64,000 nucleotides of DNA from Thalassorhabdomicrobium marinisediminis (GCF_003072065.1 NZ_QCYG01000004.1:62001-126000); one strand, 5' to 3'; shown: positions 53,950 to 63,289, counted from the stretch's first letter. Translations and numbers: made by a program. Notes: generated by a model from the sequence alone, not told the origin.

Positions 53950-54510
53950 ATGGGCCTTCGCAAACAGCTTCTCAATTATACCCTTACGGCACTTCTTGCG
54001 GGAGTGGGGTTTTCCACACCCCTGTACGCGGATGAGGCGCGCGTCGATCAGCTGTTCGAGCAGCTGCGCGCCGCCCCGCCGGAGGAGGTGGACCGCCTGC
54101 AGAACCGTATCCTTGATGAATGGCGCAGGAGCGGGTCGCCCGCCATGGATTTGCTGTTGCGGCGCGGCGAAGACGCGCTGGAGGAGGGGGACGCGGCGCG
54201 CGCGGTGGAGCATTTCAGCGCCCTTGTGGATCACGCGCCCACCTTTGCCGAAGGCTACAACGGGCGGGCGGCGGCTTTCTATCAGCTGGAGCTCTATGGT
54301 CCGGCGATCGACGATCTGCGGCAGGTTCTGGTGCTTGAGCCGCGGCACTTCGGGGCGCTGACAGGCGTGGCCGTGGTGCTGGAGGAGCTGGACCGTTTTG
54401 ACGACGCGCTTGAAGTCTGGCAACAAATCGCCAGTTATGCCCCAGCCGACCCCGAAGTGCTGGCCGTGATCGAGCGGTTGGAAAACCGGCTTCAGGGTCA
54501 ATCACTCTAG
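53950..54510 (+). CDS. Periplasmic TPR protein
   Basis: 186 residues. Probable signal peptide MGLRKQLLNYTLTALLAGVG...LYADEA (cut near 28), then charged helices and three tetratricopeptide repeats (about 70-170: AVEHFSALVDHAPTFAEGYN, AIDDLRQVLVLEPRHFGALT, ALEVWQQIASYAPADPEVLA). Function unknown; envelope scaffolding is typical of such proteins. An in-frame ATG six codons earlier (MRYTGT) is possible. Confidence 0.82.
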   Translation: MGLRKQLLNYTLTALLAGVGFSTPLYADEARVDQLFEQLRAAPPEEVDRLQNRILDEWRRSGSPAMDLLLRRGEDALEEGDAARAVEHFSALVDHAPTFAEGYNGRAAAFYQLELYGPAIDDLRQVLVLEPRHFGALTGVAVVLEELDRFDDALEVWQQIASYAPADPEVLAVIERLENRLQGQSL

Positions 54511-54535
54511 CCGCCGTTGCCCAAGGACCGTTGTC

Positions 54536-57463
54536 ATGAGTTTTCCGCCAAAGTCCCAAGGGCGTGTCACGGCTGTTCTGGGGCCGACCAACACCGGCAA
54601 GACCCACTATGCCATTGAACGGATGCTGGCACACCGCACCGGGGTGATCGGCCTGCCGCTGCGTCTGCTCGCGCGGGAGGTTTACGACCGCATCGTCGCC
54701 GTGCGCGGACCGTCGGTGGTGGCGCTGGTGACGGGGGAAGAGCGGATCGTGCCGCCCCGCGCGGCCTATTGGGTCTGCACCGTGGAAGCGATGCCCGAGG
54801 GCATGGGCGCGGATTTCGTGGCCGTGGACGAGATCCAGCTGTGTGCCGATCTCGACCGGGGTCATGTTTTCACCGACCGTCTATTGCGCATGCGCGGGCT
54901 GCACGAGACGTTGTTCATGGGCGCCGAAACCATGTGGGGGGCCATTGCGAGCATGGTGCCCGAAGCGGATTTCGTGAAGCGGGAGCGGTTCAGCACGCTC
55001 ACGTATTCAGGTTCGAAAAAGATAAGCCGCATGCCCGCGCGCAGCGCAATCGTCGGGTTCTCGGTTGAGAATGTTTATGCCATCGCTGAGCTTCTGCGCC
55101 GCCAGAAGGGGGGCGCTGCGGTGGTGATGGGCGCGCTCAGCCCGCGCACGCGCAACGCGCAGGTGGAGATGTATCAAAACGGCGATGTCGACTATCTCGT
55201 GGCGACGGATGCCATCGGCATGGGGTTGAACCTTGATATCGACCACGTGGCCTTTTCCAGCCTGACCAAGTTCGACGGCCGGCGGATGCGCCCGCTTGCC
55301 CCCAATGAGCTGGCGCAGATCGCCGGGCGCGCGGGGCGGCACATGAACAAGGGCACCTTCGGCGTCACTGGCGAGGCTCCTCTGATCGACGATCAGGTGG
55401 TTGAGGCCATCGAGAACAACCAGTTCGCACCGGTCAAGAAGCTGCAGTGGCGCAATGCGCAACTGCAATTCGGCTCGGTCGCGCGGCTGATCCAGACCCT
55501 GGAAGAACGGACGGACAACCCCTGGCTGACCCGCGTGCGCGAATCCGACGATCTTGCGGCGCTGAAATCCGTCAGCGGCGACGCCGAAGTCACCGCGCGG
55601 GCGACGGACGGACCCTCGGTCCGGCTGCTCTGGGATGTCTGCCGCATTCCCGATTTTCGCGGCATCAGCAGCGCGGAACACGCGACCCTGCTCACCGACA
55701 TCTATAATTTTCTGCACGAACACGGCAAAGTCCCCGACGACTGGTTGGCCGGACGGGTGAACCGGATCGACCGCACCGACGGGGATATCGACGCGCTGTC
55801 CAAACGGCTCGCCTATATCCGCACCTGGACCTATGTGGCGCAACGCAAGGGATGGGTGCATGACGAAAGCCATTGGCGCGGGGCGACGCGCGCTGTAGAA
55901 GACCGCTTATCGGACGCGCTGCACGCGCGGCTGACGGCAAGATTTGTGGACCGGCGGACCAGCGTTCTGCTTCGCCGGCTCAACCAAAAGGAGGGCCTTG
56001 TGGCCGACGTAAACGACAAAGGTGAAGTGACTGTCGAAGGGCAGTTTGTGGGCAAGATCGAAGGCTTCCGGTTCCGGCAGGACAAGAACGCCACACCCGA
56101 AGAGGCCAAGACCCTGCGGGCGGCGTCGTTGCAGGCGCTGGGGCCGCAGTTCCATCTGCGCGCGGACCGCTTTTACAACGCCCCCGACACCGAGATTGAT
56201 TTTACCGAACAGGGTGGCCTGATGTGGGGCACCGAGGCCGTGGGCAAACTGGTGGCATCGAATGACCCGCTCAAGCCAACGGTGCAGGCCTTTGTCGACG
56301 ACGAAGCGAGCGCAGATGTGGCCGAGAAGGTGCAGCGCCGCTTGCAGCATTTTATCGACCGCAAGATCGCCACGGCGTTCGAGCCGATGATCAAGATGCA
56401 AAACGACGAGACGTTGCAGGGGCAGGCCAAGGGCTTTGCCTTCCGTCTGGTCGAAGGCTTCGGCGTCATCCCGCGCGGTGAGGTGGCCGAGGATGTGCGC
56501 GCGCTGGATCAGGACGCGCGCGGCTCTCTGCGCAAGCATGGCGTGCGTTTTGGTCAGTTCACCATCTTCATGCCGCTGCTGCTCAAGCCCGCGCCGACCC
56601 GTCTGCGGCTGGTGCTCTGGAGTCTGTCCAAGGGTCTGGCGGAGTTCCCCGAAGCGCCGCCGCCCGGACTTGTCACCGTGCCGACGGTGCAGGGCGTCGT
56701 CCCGGGCACCTACGCCATGTCGGGCTACCGCGCCGCCGGAGAGCGTGCGATTCGCATCGACATGCTGGAACGGCTGGCGGACATGCTGCGCGATCAGAAC
56801 ACCCGGGCAGGCTTCGAAGCCACGGCGGATATGCTGTCGATCACCGGCATGACACTGGAACAGTTCGCCGACCTGATGGTTGGTCTTGGATACAAGGCCA
56901 CCAAGGGAGAGCGTGAAAAGATGCGAGCCGAACCCCAGAGCGAGAGCCAGACACCCGCCGATGCGGTCATCGATGCAGCCAACCCCGAGGCGGCCCAGGA
57001 CGTCGCACCGGTGGCCACCCGCGACGTCGCCTCGGACAACCCCAACCCGGCCCCGAACCCCGGGCCCAACCCGATCCCGAATCCCGCCCCCGCGCCGAAA
57101 GACATCCCCCCCGTCGCGCCGGACGTTCCGAAAGACGCGCCCACGGACCTGCCGGACCCCGCGCAGCCGCAGAAAGATGCCGCCACCGGGGACGACGCGC
57201 CAGAGATGGAGACCTTCTACACCTTCACCTGGGCCCCGAAGCGGCAAGCGAATCGCCCTCAGGGGGACGGCGACCGCAAGGGCGCGCCGAACGGCAAACG
57301 CGGCGGCAAGCCTCAGGGCAAGGGCCGCGCGCCCGGCAAAGGACAAGGCAAGGGGCAGGGTGGCAAGCCGCAGAACTTCTCCGCCCGGCCGCCCAAGCGG
57401 GAAAAGAAGATCGATCCCGACAATCCTTTCGCCGCCGCGCTGGCCGGCCTGCAAAAGGATTGA
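54536..57463 (+). CDS. SUV3-like DEAD/DEAH RNA helicase with basic Pro/Gly-rich tail
   Basis: 975 residues. Helicase domain 1 has Walker A GPTNTGKT (16-23) and DEIQ (98-101); domain 2 has ATDAIGMGLNLDIDHV and QIAGRAGRH. This is the alphaproteobacterial relative of mitochondrial SUV3, an RNA-degradosome helicase. The middle and C-terminal helical domain resembles the SUV3 core. The last ~180 residues are low-complexity: NP repeats (NPNPAPNPGPNPIPNPAPAP) followed by a Lys/Gly-rich segment, probably disordered RNA binding. It overlaps the next gene by 4 bp. Confidence 0.9.
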   Translation: MSFPPKSQGRVTAVLGPTNTGKTHYAIERMLAHRTGVIGLPLRLLAREVYDRIVAVRGPSVVALVTGEERIVPPRAAYWVCTVEAMPEGMGADFVAVDEIQLCADLDRGHVFTDRLLRMRGLHETLFMGAETMWGAIASMVPEADFVKRERFSTLTYSGSKKISRMPARSAIVGFSVENVYAIAELLRRQKGGAAVVMGALSPRTRNAQVEMYQNGDVDYLVATDAIGMGLNLDIDHVAFSSLTKFDGRRMRPLAPNELAQIAGRAGRHMNKGTFGVTGEAPLIDDQVVEAIENNQFAPVKKLQWRNAQLQFGSVARLIQTLEERTDNPWLTRVRESDDLAALKSVSGDAEVTARATDGPSVRLLWDVCRIPDFRGISSAEHATLLTDIYNFLHEHGKVPDDWLAGRVNRIDRTDGDIDALSKRLAYIRTWTYVAQRKGWVHDESHWRGATRAVEDRLSDALHARLTARFVDRRTSVLLRRLNQKEGLVADVNDKGEVTVEGQFVGKIEGFRFRQDKNATPEEAKTLRAASLQALGPQFHLRADRFYNAPDTEIDFTEQGGLMWGTEAVGKLVASNDPLKPTVQAFVDDEASADVAEKVQRRLQHFIDRKIATAFEPMIKMQNDETLQGQAKGFAFRLVEGFGVIPRGEVAEDVRALDQDARGSLRKHGVRFGQFTIFMPLLLKPAPTRLRLVLWSLSKGLAEFPEAPPPGLVTVPTVQGVVPGTYAMSGYRAAGERAIRIDMLERLADMLRDQNTRAGFEATADMLSITGMTLEQFADLMVGLGYKATKGEREKMRAEPQSESQTPADAVIDAANPEAAQDVAPVATRDVASDNPNPAPNPGPNPIPNPAPAPKDIPPVAPDVPKDAPTDLPDPAQPQKDAATGDDAPEMETFYTFTWAPKRQANRPQGDGDRKGAPNGKRGGKPQGKGRAPGKGQGKGQGGKPQNFSARPPKREKKIDPDNPFAAALAGLQKD

Positions 57464-57828
57464 CGGAAACGGCCGATACGCTGCGGCTGGACAAATGGCT
57501 CTGGCACGCGCGATTCTTCAAATCGCGCGGGCTGGCGGCGGCGCTGGTCAAATCGGGCCGCTGCCGGGTGGACGGGGTGCCGGTCTCGAAACCCGCCCGC
57601 ACCATCGCGCCCGGCGTCGTTCTGACCTTTCCCAAGGAGGATCAGGTCCGCGTGGTCCGCGTGCTCGCGCTGGGCGTGCGGCGCGGCCCGGCCCCCGAGG
57701 CGCAGGCGCTATACGAAGACCTGACCCCACCCGCGCCGCCCAAAACCCAACCGAACGAGCAGCGCGTCGGCGGACGGCCGACGAAAAAGGACCGCCGCGA
57801 CATGGAGACCCTCAAGGGGACACGTTGA
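57460..57828 (+). CDS. S4-domain RNA-binding protein, Hsp15/HslR-like
   Basis: 122 residues. S4 domain at 8-70 (LRLDKWLWHARFFKSRGLAA, GRCRVDGVPVSKPA), then a basic tail (GGRPTKKDRRDMETLKG). HslR recycles 50S subunits that carry nascent chains after stress. The start is a TTG inside the helicase stop (TTGA), so translation depends on the helicase gene. The pair helicase-S4 protein suggests shared RNA-related function. Confidence 0.88.
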   Translation: MTETADTLRLDKWLWHARFFKSRGLAAALVKSGRCRVDGVPVSKPARTIAPGVVLTFPKEDQVRVVRVLALGVRRGPAPEAQALYEDLTPPAPPKTQPNEQRVGGRPTKKDRRDMETLKGTR

Positions 57829-57925
57829 CGCGACCGGGGCATGAGCCCTTGAAGGCGCGCCTCACCGCCGTTACAGAAACGCCAATCGCCAGCCGGCTTT
57901 TGCCGCCAAACATCCGGACGCACCC

Positions 57926-58261
57926 ATGACCTATATCGTCAACGACAACTGCATCGCCTGCAAATATACCGACTGTGTCGAAGTCTGCCCCGTGGATTGT
58001 TTCTATGAGGGGGAGAACATGCTGGTGATCCATCCCGACGAATGTATCGACTGCGGCGTGTGCGAGCCGGAATGTCCCGCCGATGCGATCCGCCCCGACA
58101 CCGAGCCGGACATGGAGAAATGGGTCGAGTTCAACCGCAAATACTCCGAGGCCTGGCCGGTGATCATCACCAAGAAGGACCCGCTGCCCAACGCCGACGA
58201 GATGGACGGCAAAGAGGGCAAGATGGAGCTCTTCTCGGAAAAACCGGGCGAGGGCGGCTGA
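57926..58261 (+). CDS. fdxA: Seven-iron ferredoxin
   Basis: 111 residues. The N-terminal cysteine set [18 protein letters not shown] supplies the [3Fe-4S] cluster and part of the second; [14 protein letters not shown] supplies the [4Fe-4S] cluster. An AYYSEAW-type acidic C-terminal extension follows. Cytosolic electron carrier of unknown specific partner, usually essential in alphaproteobacteria. It lies between the S4 gene and carD, a syntenic group in the Rhodobacterales. Confidence 0.96.
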   Translation: MTYIVNDNCIACKYTDCVEVCPVDCFYEGENMLVIHPDECIDCGVCEPECPADAIRPDTEPDMEKWVEFNRKYSEAWPVIITKKDPLPNADEMDGKEGKMELFSEKPGEGG

Positions 58262-58265
58262 CGAC

Positions 58266-58278
58266 GCCGCGATGCGGC
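58266..58278 (+). other. Small hairpin after fdxA
   Basis: GCCGC-GAT-GCGGC, a 5-bp perfect stem 4 bp after the fdxA stop, without a T run. Weak; possibly an mRNA 3' end stabiliser. Confidence 0.35.
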
Positions 58279-58324
58279 ATCCATGCTGCATGCGCGAATG
58301 CTATGGGAATCACACGATTTTTGT

Positions 58325-58332
58325 GCTATAGT
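58325..58332 (+). promoter_or_regulatory. Probable extended -10 promoter of carD
   Basis: TG-C-TATAGT (58324-58332), about 115 bp before the carD start. No good -35 is seen; a GANTC site (58308) and a CACA-N7-TGTG inverted repeat lie just upstream. The decamer CTATAGTGGC is shared with the region before nrdR (32436-32445). Confidence 0.4.
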
Positions 58333-58445
58333 GGCCTCAATGCTGCGTAATTGCTGATTGAGATGTGACATCACGCTGTCGGGGGCCCTTGGTTCCCGCT
58401 GGCTTTTTGTCGTCTGATGATGCCGCTTTGAGGAAAGGACCGCTC

Positions 58446-58958
58446 ATGGCCAAGAAGAAGAATGAATTCAGCCCCGATGATTATGTCGTCTATCCCGCGC
58501 ACGGGGTCGGCAAGATTGTCTCGATCGAGACACAGGAAGTCGCGGGCTTCGAGCTTGAAATGTTCGTCATCGCCTTCGAGAAGGACAAGATGACCCTGCG
58601 CGTGCCCACGAACAAGGCCGAAGAGGTGGGCATGCGCTCGCTCTCCGCGCCGGATGTGGTGGCGGACGCGATGAAGACGCTCAAGGGCAAGGCCAAGGTC
58701 AAGAAAGCCATGTGGTCGCGCCGGGCGCAGGAGTATGAGCAGAAGATCAACTCCGGCGACCTGATCGCCATCGCCGAGGTCGTCCGCGACCTGCACCGCG
58801 CCGACGACCAGCGCGAGCAAAGCTATTCCGAGCGTCAGCTTTATGAAGCCGCGCTGGAACGACTGACCCGCGAAATCGCGGCGGCGGGCAACGGCAATGA
58901 AACCGATGCCGGCAACGAGATCACCGAAACCCTGCAAAGTCGCGCTTCGGCGGCTTAA
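58446..58958 (+). CDS. carD: CarD-family transcription activator
   Basis: 170 residues. N-terminal RNA-polymerase-interacting Tudor-like domain (1-70, VVYPAHGVGKIVSIETQEVA) and C-terminal DNA-binding helical domain (80-165, with KKAMWSRRAQEYEQKINSGD). CarD stabilises open complexes and in Rhodobacter is needed at promoters without the -7 thymine. Start at 58446 follows TTTGAGGAAAGGACC. A clear intrinsic terminator follows. Confidence 0.95.
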   Translation: MAKKKNEFSPDDYVVYPAHGVGKIVSIETQEVAGFELEMFVIAFEKDKMTLRVPTNKAEEVGMRSLSAPDVVADAMKTLKGKAKVKKAMWSRRAQEYEQKINSGDLIAIAEVVRDLHRADDQREQSYSERQLYEAALERLTREIAAAGNGNETDAGNEITETLQSRASAA

Positions 58959-58980
58959 GTCGTAACGGAACTGACTGAGA

Positions 58981-59009
58981 AGCCGCGCCCTTGGGGGTGC
59001 GGCTTTTTT
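58981..59009 (+). terminator. Rho-independent terminator of carD
   Basis: AGCCGCGCCC-TTGG-GGGTGCGGCT (one G-U pair) followed by TTTTT, 22 bp after the carD stop. Confidence 0.9.
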
Positions 59010-59061
59010 CGTTTTGGGAGAGGTGCACAGGGCCGCAGGCAGGATCGCCTGTGGTTTGCGT

Positions 59062-59096
59062 GCGCCTCCGGCGGGGATATTTTTAAAGCAAAGATG
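59062..59096 (-). repeat. Dispersed intergenic repeat, copy G
   Basis: Minus strand: CATCTTTGCTTTAAAAATAT, then CCCCGCCGGAGGCGC with a CGCC-GGA-GGCG stem. It starts 5 bp after the purD stop codon in the same direction, in the convergent gap with carD. Confidence 0.78.
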
Positions 59097-59101
59097 ACGG
59101 G

Positions 59102-60364
59102 TCAGAGCGCCCGGTGGCCGATGTCGCGCCGATAGAAGCCTTCGGGCCAGTCGATCTGGTCGATCATGGCATAGGCCTTCCCACGCGCCTCTTGCAGGGT
59201 CGCACCGCGCGCGGTGATGTTGAGCACGCGGCCCCCCGTTGCGATAATCTGGCCGTTCTGGATGGCGGTGCCCGCGTGAAACGTCATCTCGGATGCGGTT
59301 TCGGGCAGGGCGTCTAGGCCGCTGATCACAGTGCCTTTTTCGTAAGCGCCGGGATAGCCCTTAGCGGCCATGACCACGGTGAGCGCATGATCTTCGGCCC
59401 AGACCGGCGCGATCGCGGACAGGCGGCGTTCGGCGCAGGCATGCAGCAGATCCAGCACCTGCGCGCCGAGGCGCATCATCAGCACCTGACATTCCGGATC
59501 GCCGAACCGGACGTTGTATTCGACCAGACGCGGCGTGCCGTCCTTGATCATCAGCCCGGCATAGAGGATGCCCTCGAACGGGGTGCCCCGCCGGGCCATC
59601 TCCGCGACAGTCGGCTCGATGATTTCGGTCATGGCGCGTTGGGCGATGGCCTCTGTGAGGACGGGCGCGGGGGAATAGGCGCCCATGCCGCCGGTGTTGG
59701 GGCCAGTGTCCCCGTCGAAAGCGCGTTTGTGATCCTGCGCGGTGCCTATGGGGAGCACGGTCTCTCCGTCGCAGAGAAGAAAGAACGAAGCTTCTTCGCC
59801 CTCCATGAAGTCTTCGATCACCACCTCGGCGCTCGCCGCGCCAAACTGCCCGCCCAGCATGTCGTCGATGGCGGCATTGGCGGTGGCAAGGTCGGTGGCC
59901 ACGACGACGCCTTTGCCGGCGGCCAGACCGTCGGCCTTGATAACAATTGGCACGCCGGTGCGGCTGACGTAATCCTTGGCGGCACTGGCTTCGGTAAAGC
60001 GGGCATAGGCGGCGGTCGGGGCAGCGCAGGCGTCGCAGATGGCCTTGGTGAAGGCTTTCGACGATTCCAGCCGCGCGGCCTCTTGCGAGCAGCCGAAGAC
60101 CAGCAGCCCATCCGCGCGCAGGGTATCGGCCACGCCTGCGGCCAACGGGGCTTCGGGGCCGATGATCACGAAATCCACGGCATTCTCGGCGCAGAACCCG
60201 GCGACCTCGTCACCGTTCTTGATCTCAAGGTCGGCGCATTCCGCGATCTGCGCGATGCCCGCATTGCCGGGCGCCACGAACAGGCGGTCGCATTTGGGGT
60301 TCTGTTTGACCGCCCAGGCGAGGCTGTGCTCCCGCCCGCCGCCGCCCAAGATCAGGATGTTCAT
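59102..60364 (-). CDS. purD: Phosphoribosylamine-glycine ligase (GARS)
   Basis: 420 residues. ATP-grasp enzyme of purine synthesis. MNILILGGGGREHSLAW (N-domain), VIKADGLAAGKGVVVATD, and TGPNTGGMGAYSPAPVL and RFGDPECQ (ATP-grasp) are diagnostic. The start at 60364 is confirmed by the invariant N-terminus; the open frame upstream is the antisense of xseA. Divergent from xseA (67 bp). Confidence 0.97.
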   Translation of the reverse strand: MNILILGGGGREHSLAWAVKQNPKCDRLFVAPGNAGIAQIAECADLEIKNGDEVAGFCAENAVDFVIIGPEAPLAAGVADTLRADGLLVFGCSQEAARLESSKAFTKAICDACAAPTAAYARFTEASAAKDYVSRTGVPIVIKADGLAAGKGVVVATDLATANAAIDDMLGGQFGAASAEVVIEDFMEGEEASFFLLCDGETVLPIGTAQDHKRAFDGDTGPNTGGMGAYSPAPVLTEAIAQRAMTEIIEPTVAEMARRGTPFEGILYAGLMIKDGTPRLVEYNVRFGDPECQVLMMRLGAQVLDLLHACAERRLSAIAPVWAEDHALTVVMAAKGYPGAYEKGTVISGLDALPETASEMTFHAGTAIQNGQIIATGGRVLNITARGATLQEARGKAYAMIDQIDWPEGFYRRDIGHRAL

Positions 60365-60431
60365 ATCGGTTTCCCTTCCGCTTGGCTGCGTTCTAGAGTG
60401 GCCGCCAAAGCAGCACAAGAGCCCGAAAAAC

Positions 60432-61994
60432 ATGCCCATGGACCTGATCGACGAACCGCAAAGCGCTGGCAATACGCCGGAGTTTACCGTCAGCGAACTG
60501 TCTGGCGCGGTCAAACGCACCATCGAAGGTGAATTCGGCCATGTGCGCGTCAAGGCCGAGGTGGGGCGCGTGGTGCGCGCGCGCTCGGGGCATCTGTATT
60601 TCGACCTCAAAGACGACCGCAACGTGCTCGCCTGTACCACGTGGAAAGGGCAGGTCTCCGCCCTGTCGGTGATCCCCGAAGAGGGGATGGAGGTCGTCGT
60701 CTCGGGGCGGATGACCACCTTCGGCAGCCAGTCGAAATACCAGCTGAACGCGACCGAGGTGGCGGTGGCAGGGGTCGGCGCGTTGATGGCGATGCTCGAC
60801 AAACGCAAGAAGGCACTTGCGGCAGAAGGCCTTTTTGCAGCGGAGCGGAAACGCCCCCTGCCGTTCCTCCCCGAGGTGATCGGCGTCATCACATCGCCCA
60901 CCGGCGCGGTGATCCGTGACATTCTGCACCGCCTGAAAGACCGGTTCCCCCGCAAAGTTCTGGTCTGGCCGGTGGCGGTGCAGGGCAAAGCCTGCGCGCC
61001 GCAGGTGGCGCAGGCCATCGCCAGGTTCAACGCGATGACGCCGGGCGGGGCCTTGCCGCGGCCCGATCTGATCATCGTCGCGCGCGGGGGCGGCTCGATC
61101 GAGGATCTTTGGGGCTTCAACGAAGAGGACGTGGCCCGGGCGGCGGCGGCGTCGGATATTCCGCTGATTTCGGCGGTCGGGCATGAAACCGATACCACGT
61201 TGATCGATTACGTGTCGGACCGGCGCGCACCGACCCCATCGGCTGCGGCGGAGATGGCGGTGCCGGTGCGGCTCGACCTGTTGGCGGCGGTGGACCAGCT
61301 GGGCGCGCGCGCCGGTCGCGCCGCGGGGGAGGGGGTGACACGGCGTAAACAGCGTGTCGCCGACCTCTGGCGTGTCGTGCCAAAGCCCGCGCAGCTGACC
61401 GATGATGCCAAGCAACGGTATGATTACTGGTCGGAAAAGCTTGATGCGGCGCTGATCGGGCGGGTGACGGCGGGCCAGATGCAACTGGGCAAGGCAAGCG
61501 GCCTGCTGCGCCCGACCATGTTGGGCAACCGTCTGCGGCAGAACCACGACCGGCTGACCGGGCTGGACGCGCGGCTCGGGCCCGCGCTCGCCCGCTCGAC
61601 AACGCAAGCGCGGCGTGACTTGGCCCAGCAAGCGGGCCGTCTACGCCCCCAAACCTTAGAGGCAAAACGCGCGCAAGCGGAGGAACGTCTGACCGGTCTG
61701 TTGCGCCGCCTGTCTGCCGCCGCCAATGGGCAGGTGGACCGGCACCGCCACCGGCTCGACGGGCTCGACCGGATGCGCGAAACGCTGGGCTATCGGGAAA
61801 CGCTCAAACGTGGCTACGCGGTGGTGCGCGGCGACGGGGCGGTCGTCACAACGGCGAAAGCGGCCAAGGCGGCCCGCAGCCTTGAGATCGAGTTCGCCGA
61901 CGGAACCCTGCGCCCCGACGCCGCCCAGCCCGTCGCCCGCGCGAAGCCTTCGAAACCAAAGCCCCCCACCCCTGAGCAGGGCGATCTTTTCTGA
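60432..61994 (+). CDS. xseA: Exodeoxyribonuclease VII large subunit
   Basis: 520 residues. OB-fold domain (about 17-115, FTVSELSGAVKRTIEGEFGH and VRVKAEVG), catalytic middle domain with PTGAVIRDILHRLKDRFP and ARGGGSIEDLWGFNEE, coiled-coil (about 295-440) and GYRETLKRGYAVVRGDG at the C-terminus. With XseB it degrades single-stranded DNA. Start 60432 or 60438 (both ATG). xseB is not in the window. The last residues are Lys/Pro-rich. Confidence 0.95.
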   Translation: MPMDLIDEPQSAGNTPEFTVSELSGAVKRTIEGEFGHVRVKAEVGRVVRARSGHLYFDLKDDRNVLACTTWKGQVSALSVIPEEGMEVVVSGRMTTFGSQSKYQLNATEVAVAGVGALMAMLDKRKKALAAEGLFAAERKRPLPFLPEVIGVITSPTGAVIRDILHRLKDRFPRKVLVWPVAVQGKACAPQVAQAIARFNAMTPGGALPRPDLIIVARGGGSIEDLWGFNEEDVARAAAASDIPLISAVGHETDTTLIDYVSDRRAPTPSAAAEMAVPVRLDLLAAVDQLGARAGRAAGEGVTRRKQRVADLWRVVPKPAQLTDDAKQRYDYWSEKLDAALIGRVTAGQMQLGKASGLLRPTMLGNRLRQNHDRLTGLDARLGPALARSTTQARRDLAQQAGRLRPQTLEAKRAQAEERLTGLLRRLSAAANGQVDRHRHRLDGLDRMRETLGYRETLKRGYAVVRGDGAVVTTAKAAKAARSLEIEFADGTLRPDAAQPVARAKPSKPKPPTPEQGDLF

Positions 61995-62058
61995 CTTCTC
62001 TGGTTTAAAAATACCTTGGGGGAGGCCCGGACCAGTCCGGGCCGGGGGCAAAGCCCCC
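61995..62058 (+). repeat. Dispersed intergenic repeat, copy H (full length with hairpins)
   Basis: Head box CTTCTCTGGTTTAAAAATAC (61995-62014), CTTGGGGGAG, stem GGCCCGGAC-CA-GTCCGGGCC (62024-62043, 9 bp perfect), then GGGGGC-AAA-GCCCCC (62044-62058) and TT. It starts at the xseA stop and lies in the convergent gap with the AlkB-like gene, so the hairpins may also end transcription from both sides. Confidence 0.85.
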
Positions 62059-62092
62059 TTCAGGCCGTTCAACGCCCTCGCGCCAGCAAGGG

Positions 62093-63145
62093 CTATCGCG
62101 CGTCCCCGCCGCCCCCGCCGTCCACCCGCCACCGGGCGGCGCGCGGGTTCATCACGCGCTTCCAAAGCGGCGGCACCAGCGCGAGGCTGGCCATCACCGG
62201 TAAGGACCGCGGCAACATCGGCATGTCGGCGTCCAACGCAAGGCCGGGGAAGGCACGGCTCGGGGAGCAATGGTGGTCCGAATGGCGCGGCGCGTTCAAC
62301 ATCAGCGCGGAAGAGGCCGGTTGCGGTGCGTTCCAGGACTGCGCCGACCCCACAGGCTCGGCCCGACCATCGGCCCCGATTTTACGTTGTAGTCCATAGT
62401 GTTGCACGTAATCGGAAAGCATCAGCTGGCTTTGCGCGAAGATCGCCAGAAGCACCGCCCAAAGCACGCCCGCACCGCCGCCGATGACAAACGCAAGCAC
62501 CAGCACAGCTACGGCCCCGACCAGATAGCCAAGGTAAGGATGCCGCCACCGGGGCCGTCCGCTGCGCGCGCTTCGCCGGGTCTCCGCCCGCAGCCCGTCG
62601 CGGAACCCGCCGATCCAGGCACGCCCCCAGAACCGGTAGAACCCTTCGCCAAGACGGGCGGTGCTGGGGTCGGCGCGGGTTCCGACGTGGACGTGATGCA
62701 CCAGCGGATGGGCCGATGCGTGATGCCCGAACAACAGCGAGATATAGACCCAGCGGCCCAGGCGGCGCAGGTGCCGCGCCGGGCGGTGGATCAGCTCGTG
62801 CGCGTTCGAATTGCTCACTTGCCCCATGAACAGCCCCGCCCCGAGGAACACGCCCAGCTTTTCCCAACCGCCAAGTCCGGTCCATCCGGACAGCGCGGCG
62901 ATCACCAGCAGCCACAGCAGGAAATGCACCAGCGCCAGCGTGCGGGTCAGATGATCCGCGGCGGGAAACTCGTCCCCCTCGACCACGGGCAGGGTCACGC
63001 TTACCAAACGGTCCAACAGCGCCGTCAGCGCCGTCATCCAGAGCACGCCGGCCACCGACCAGATGCCGCCCCAAAGCGCACCTGCGGCCACCAGCAGCGG
63101 CGCGGTCAACGTGGCAAGATAGAAAACGGGCAGGGGATGGGGCAC
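62093..63145 (-). CDS. AlkB-like integral-membrane di-iron monooxygenase
   Basis: 350 residues, six membrane helices. Histidine clusters of alkane/fatty-acid monooxygenases: HELIHR (about 115), HHASAH (about 140), VHHVHVG, and the late DYVQHYGLQRK and APRHSDHH. It is shorter than classical AlkB (about 400) and its alkane range is unknown. Electron donors (rubredoxin) are not adjacent. The C-terminus is Gly/Arg-rich. Start MPHPLPVF; upstream is divergent ftsY. Confidence 0.88.
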   Translation of the reverse strand: MPHPLPVFYLATLTAPLLVAAGALWGGIWSVAGVLWMTALTALLDRLVSVTLPVVEGDEFPAADHLTRTLALVHFLLWLLVIAALSGWTGLGGWEKLGVFLGAGLFMGQVSNSNAHELIHRPARHLRRLGRWVYISLLFGHHASAHPLVHHVHVGTRADPSTARLGEGFYRFWGRAWIGGFRDGLRAETRRSARSGRPRWRHPYLGYLVGAVAVLVLAFVIGGGAGVLWAVLLAIFAQSQLMLSDYVQHYGLQRKIGADGRAEPVGSAQSWNAPQPASSALMLNAPRHSDHHCSPSRAFPGLALDADMPMLPRSLPVMASLALVPPLWKRVMNPRAARWRVDGGGGGDAR

Positions 63146-63289
63146 GGGGCGCGGTCCTGTCAGCGGGCTCGGCGCAGTCTAGCCCGCTTTGCGCAGGTCG
63201 CACAGGGGCCGGGCGGAAATTTCACAGGTCCGGGTTCCTTCTGTCCCGTCGGAGGATTAGGTGTAGGAAAACCCGCAACGGAGCCCGCA

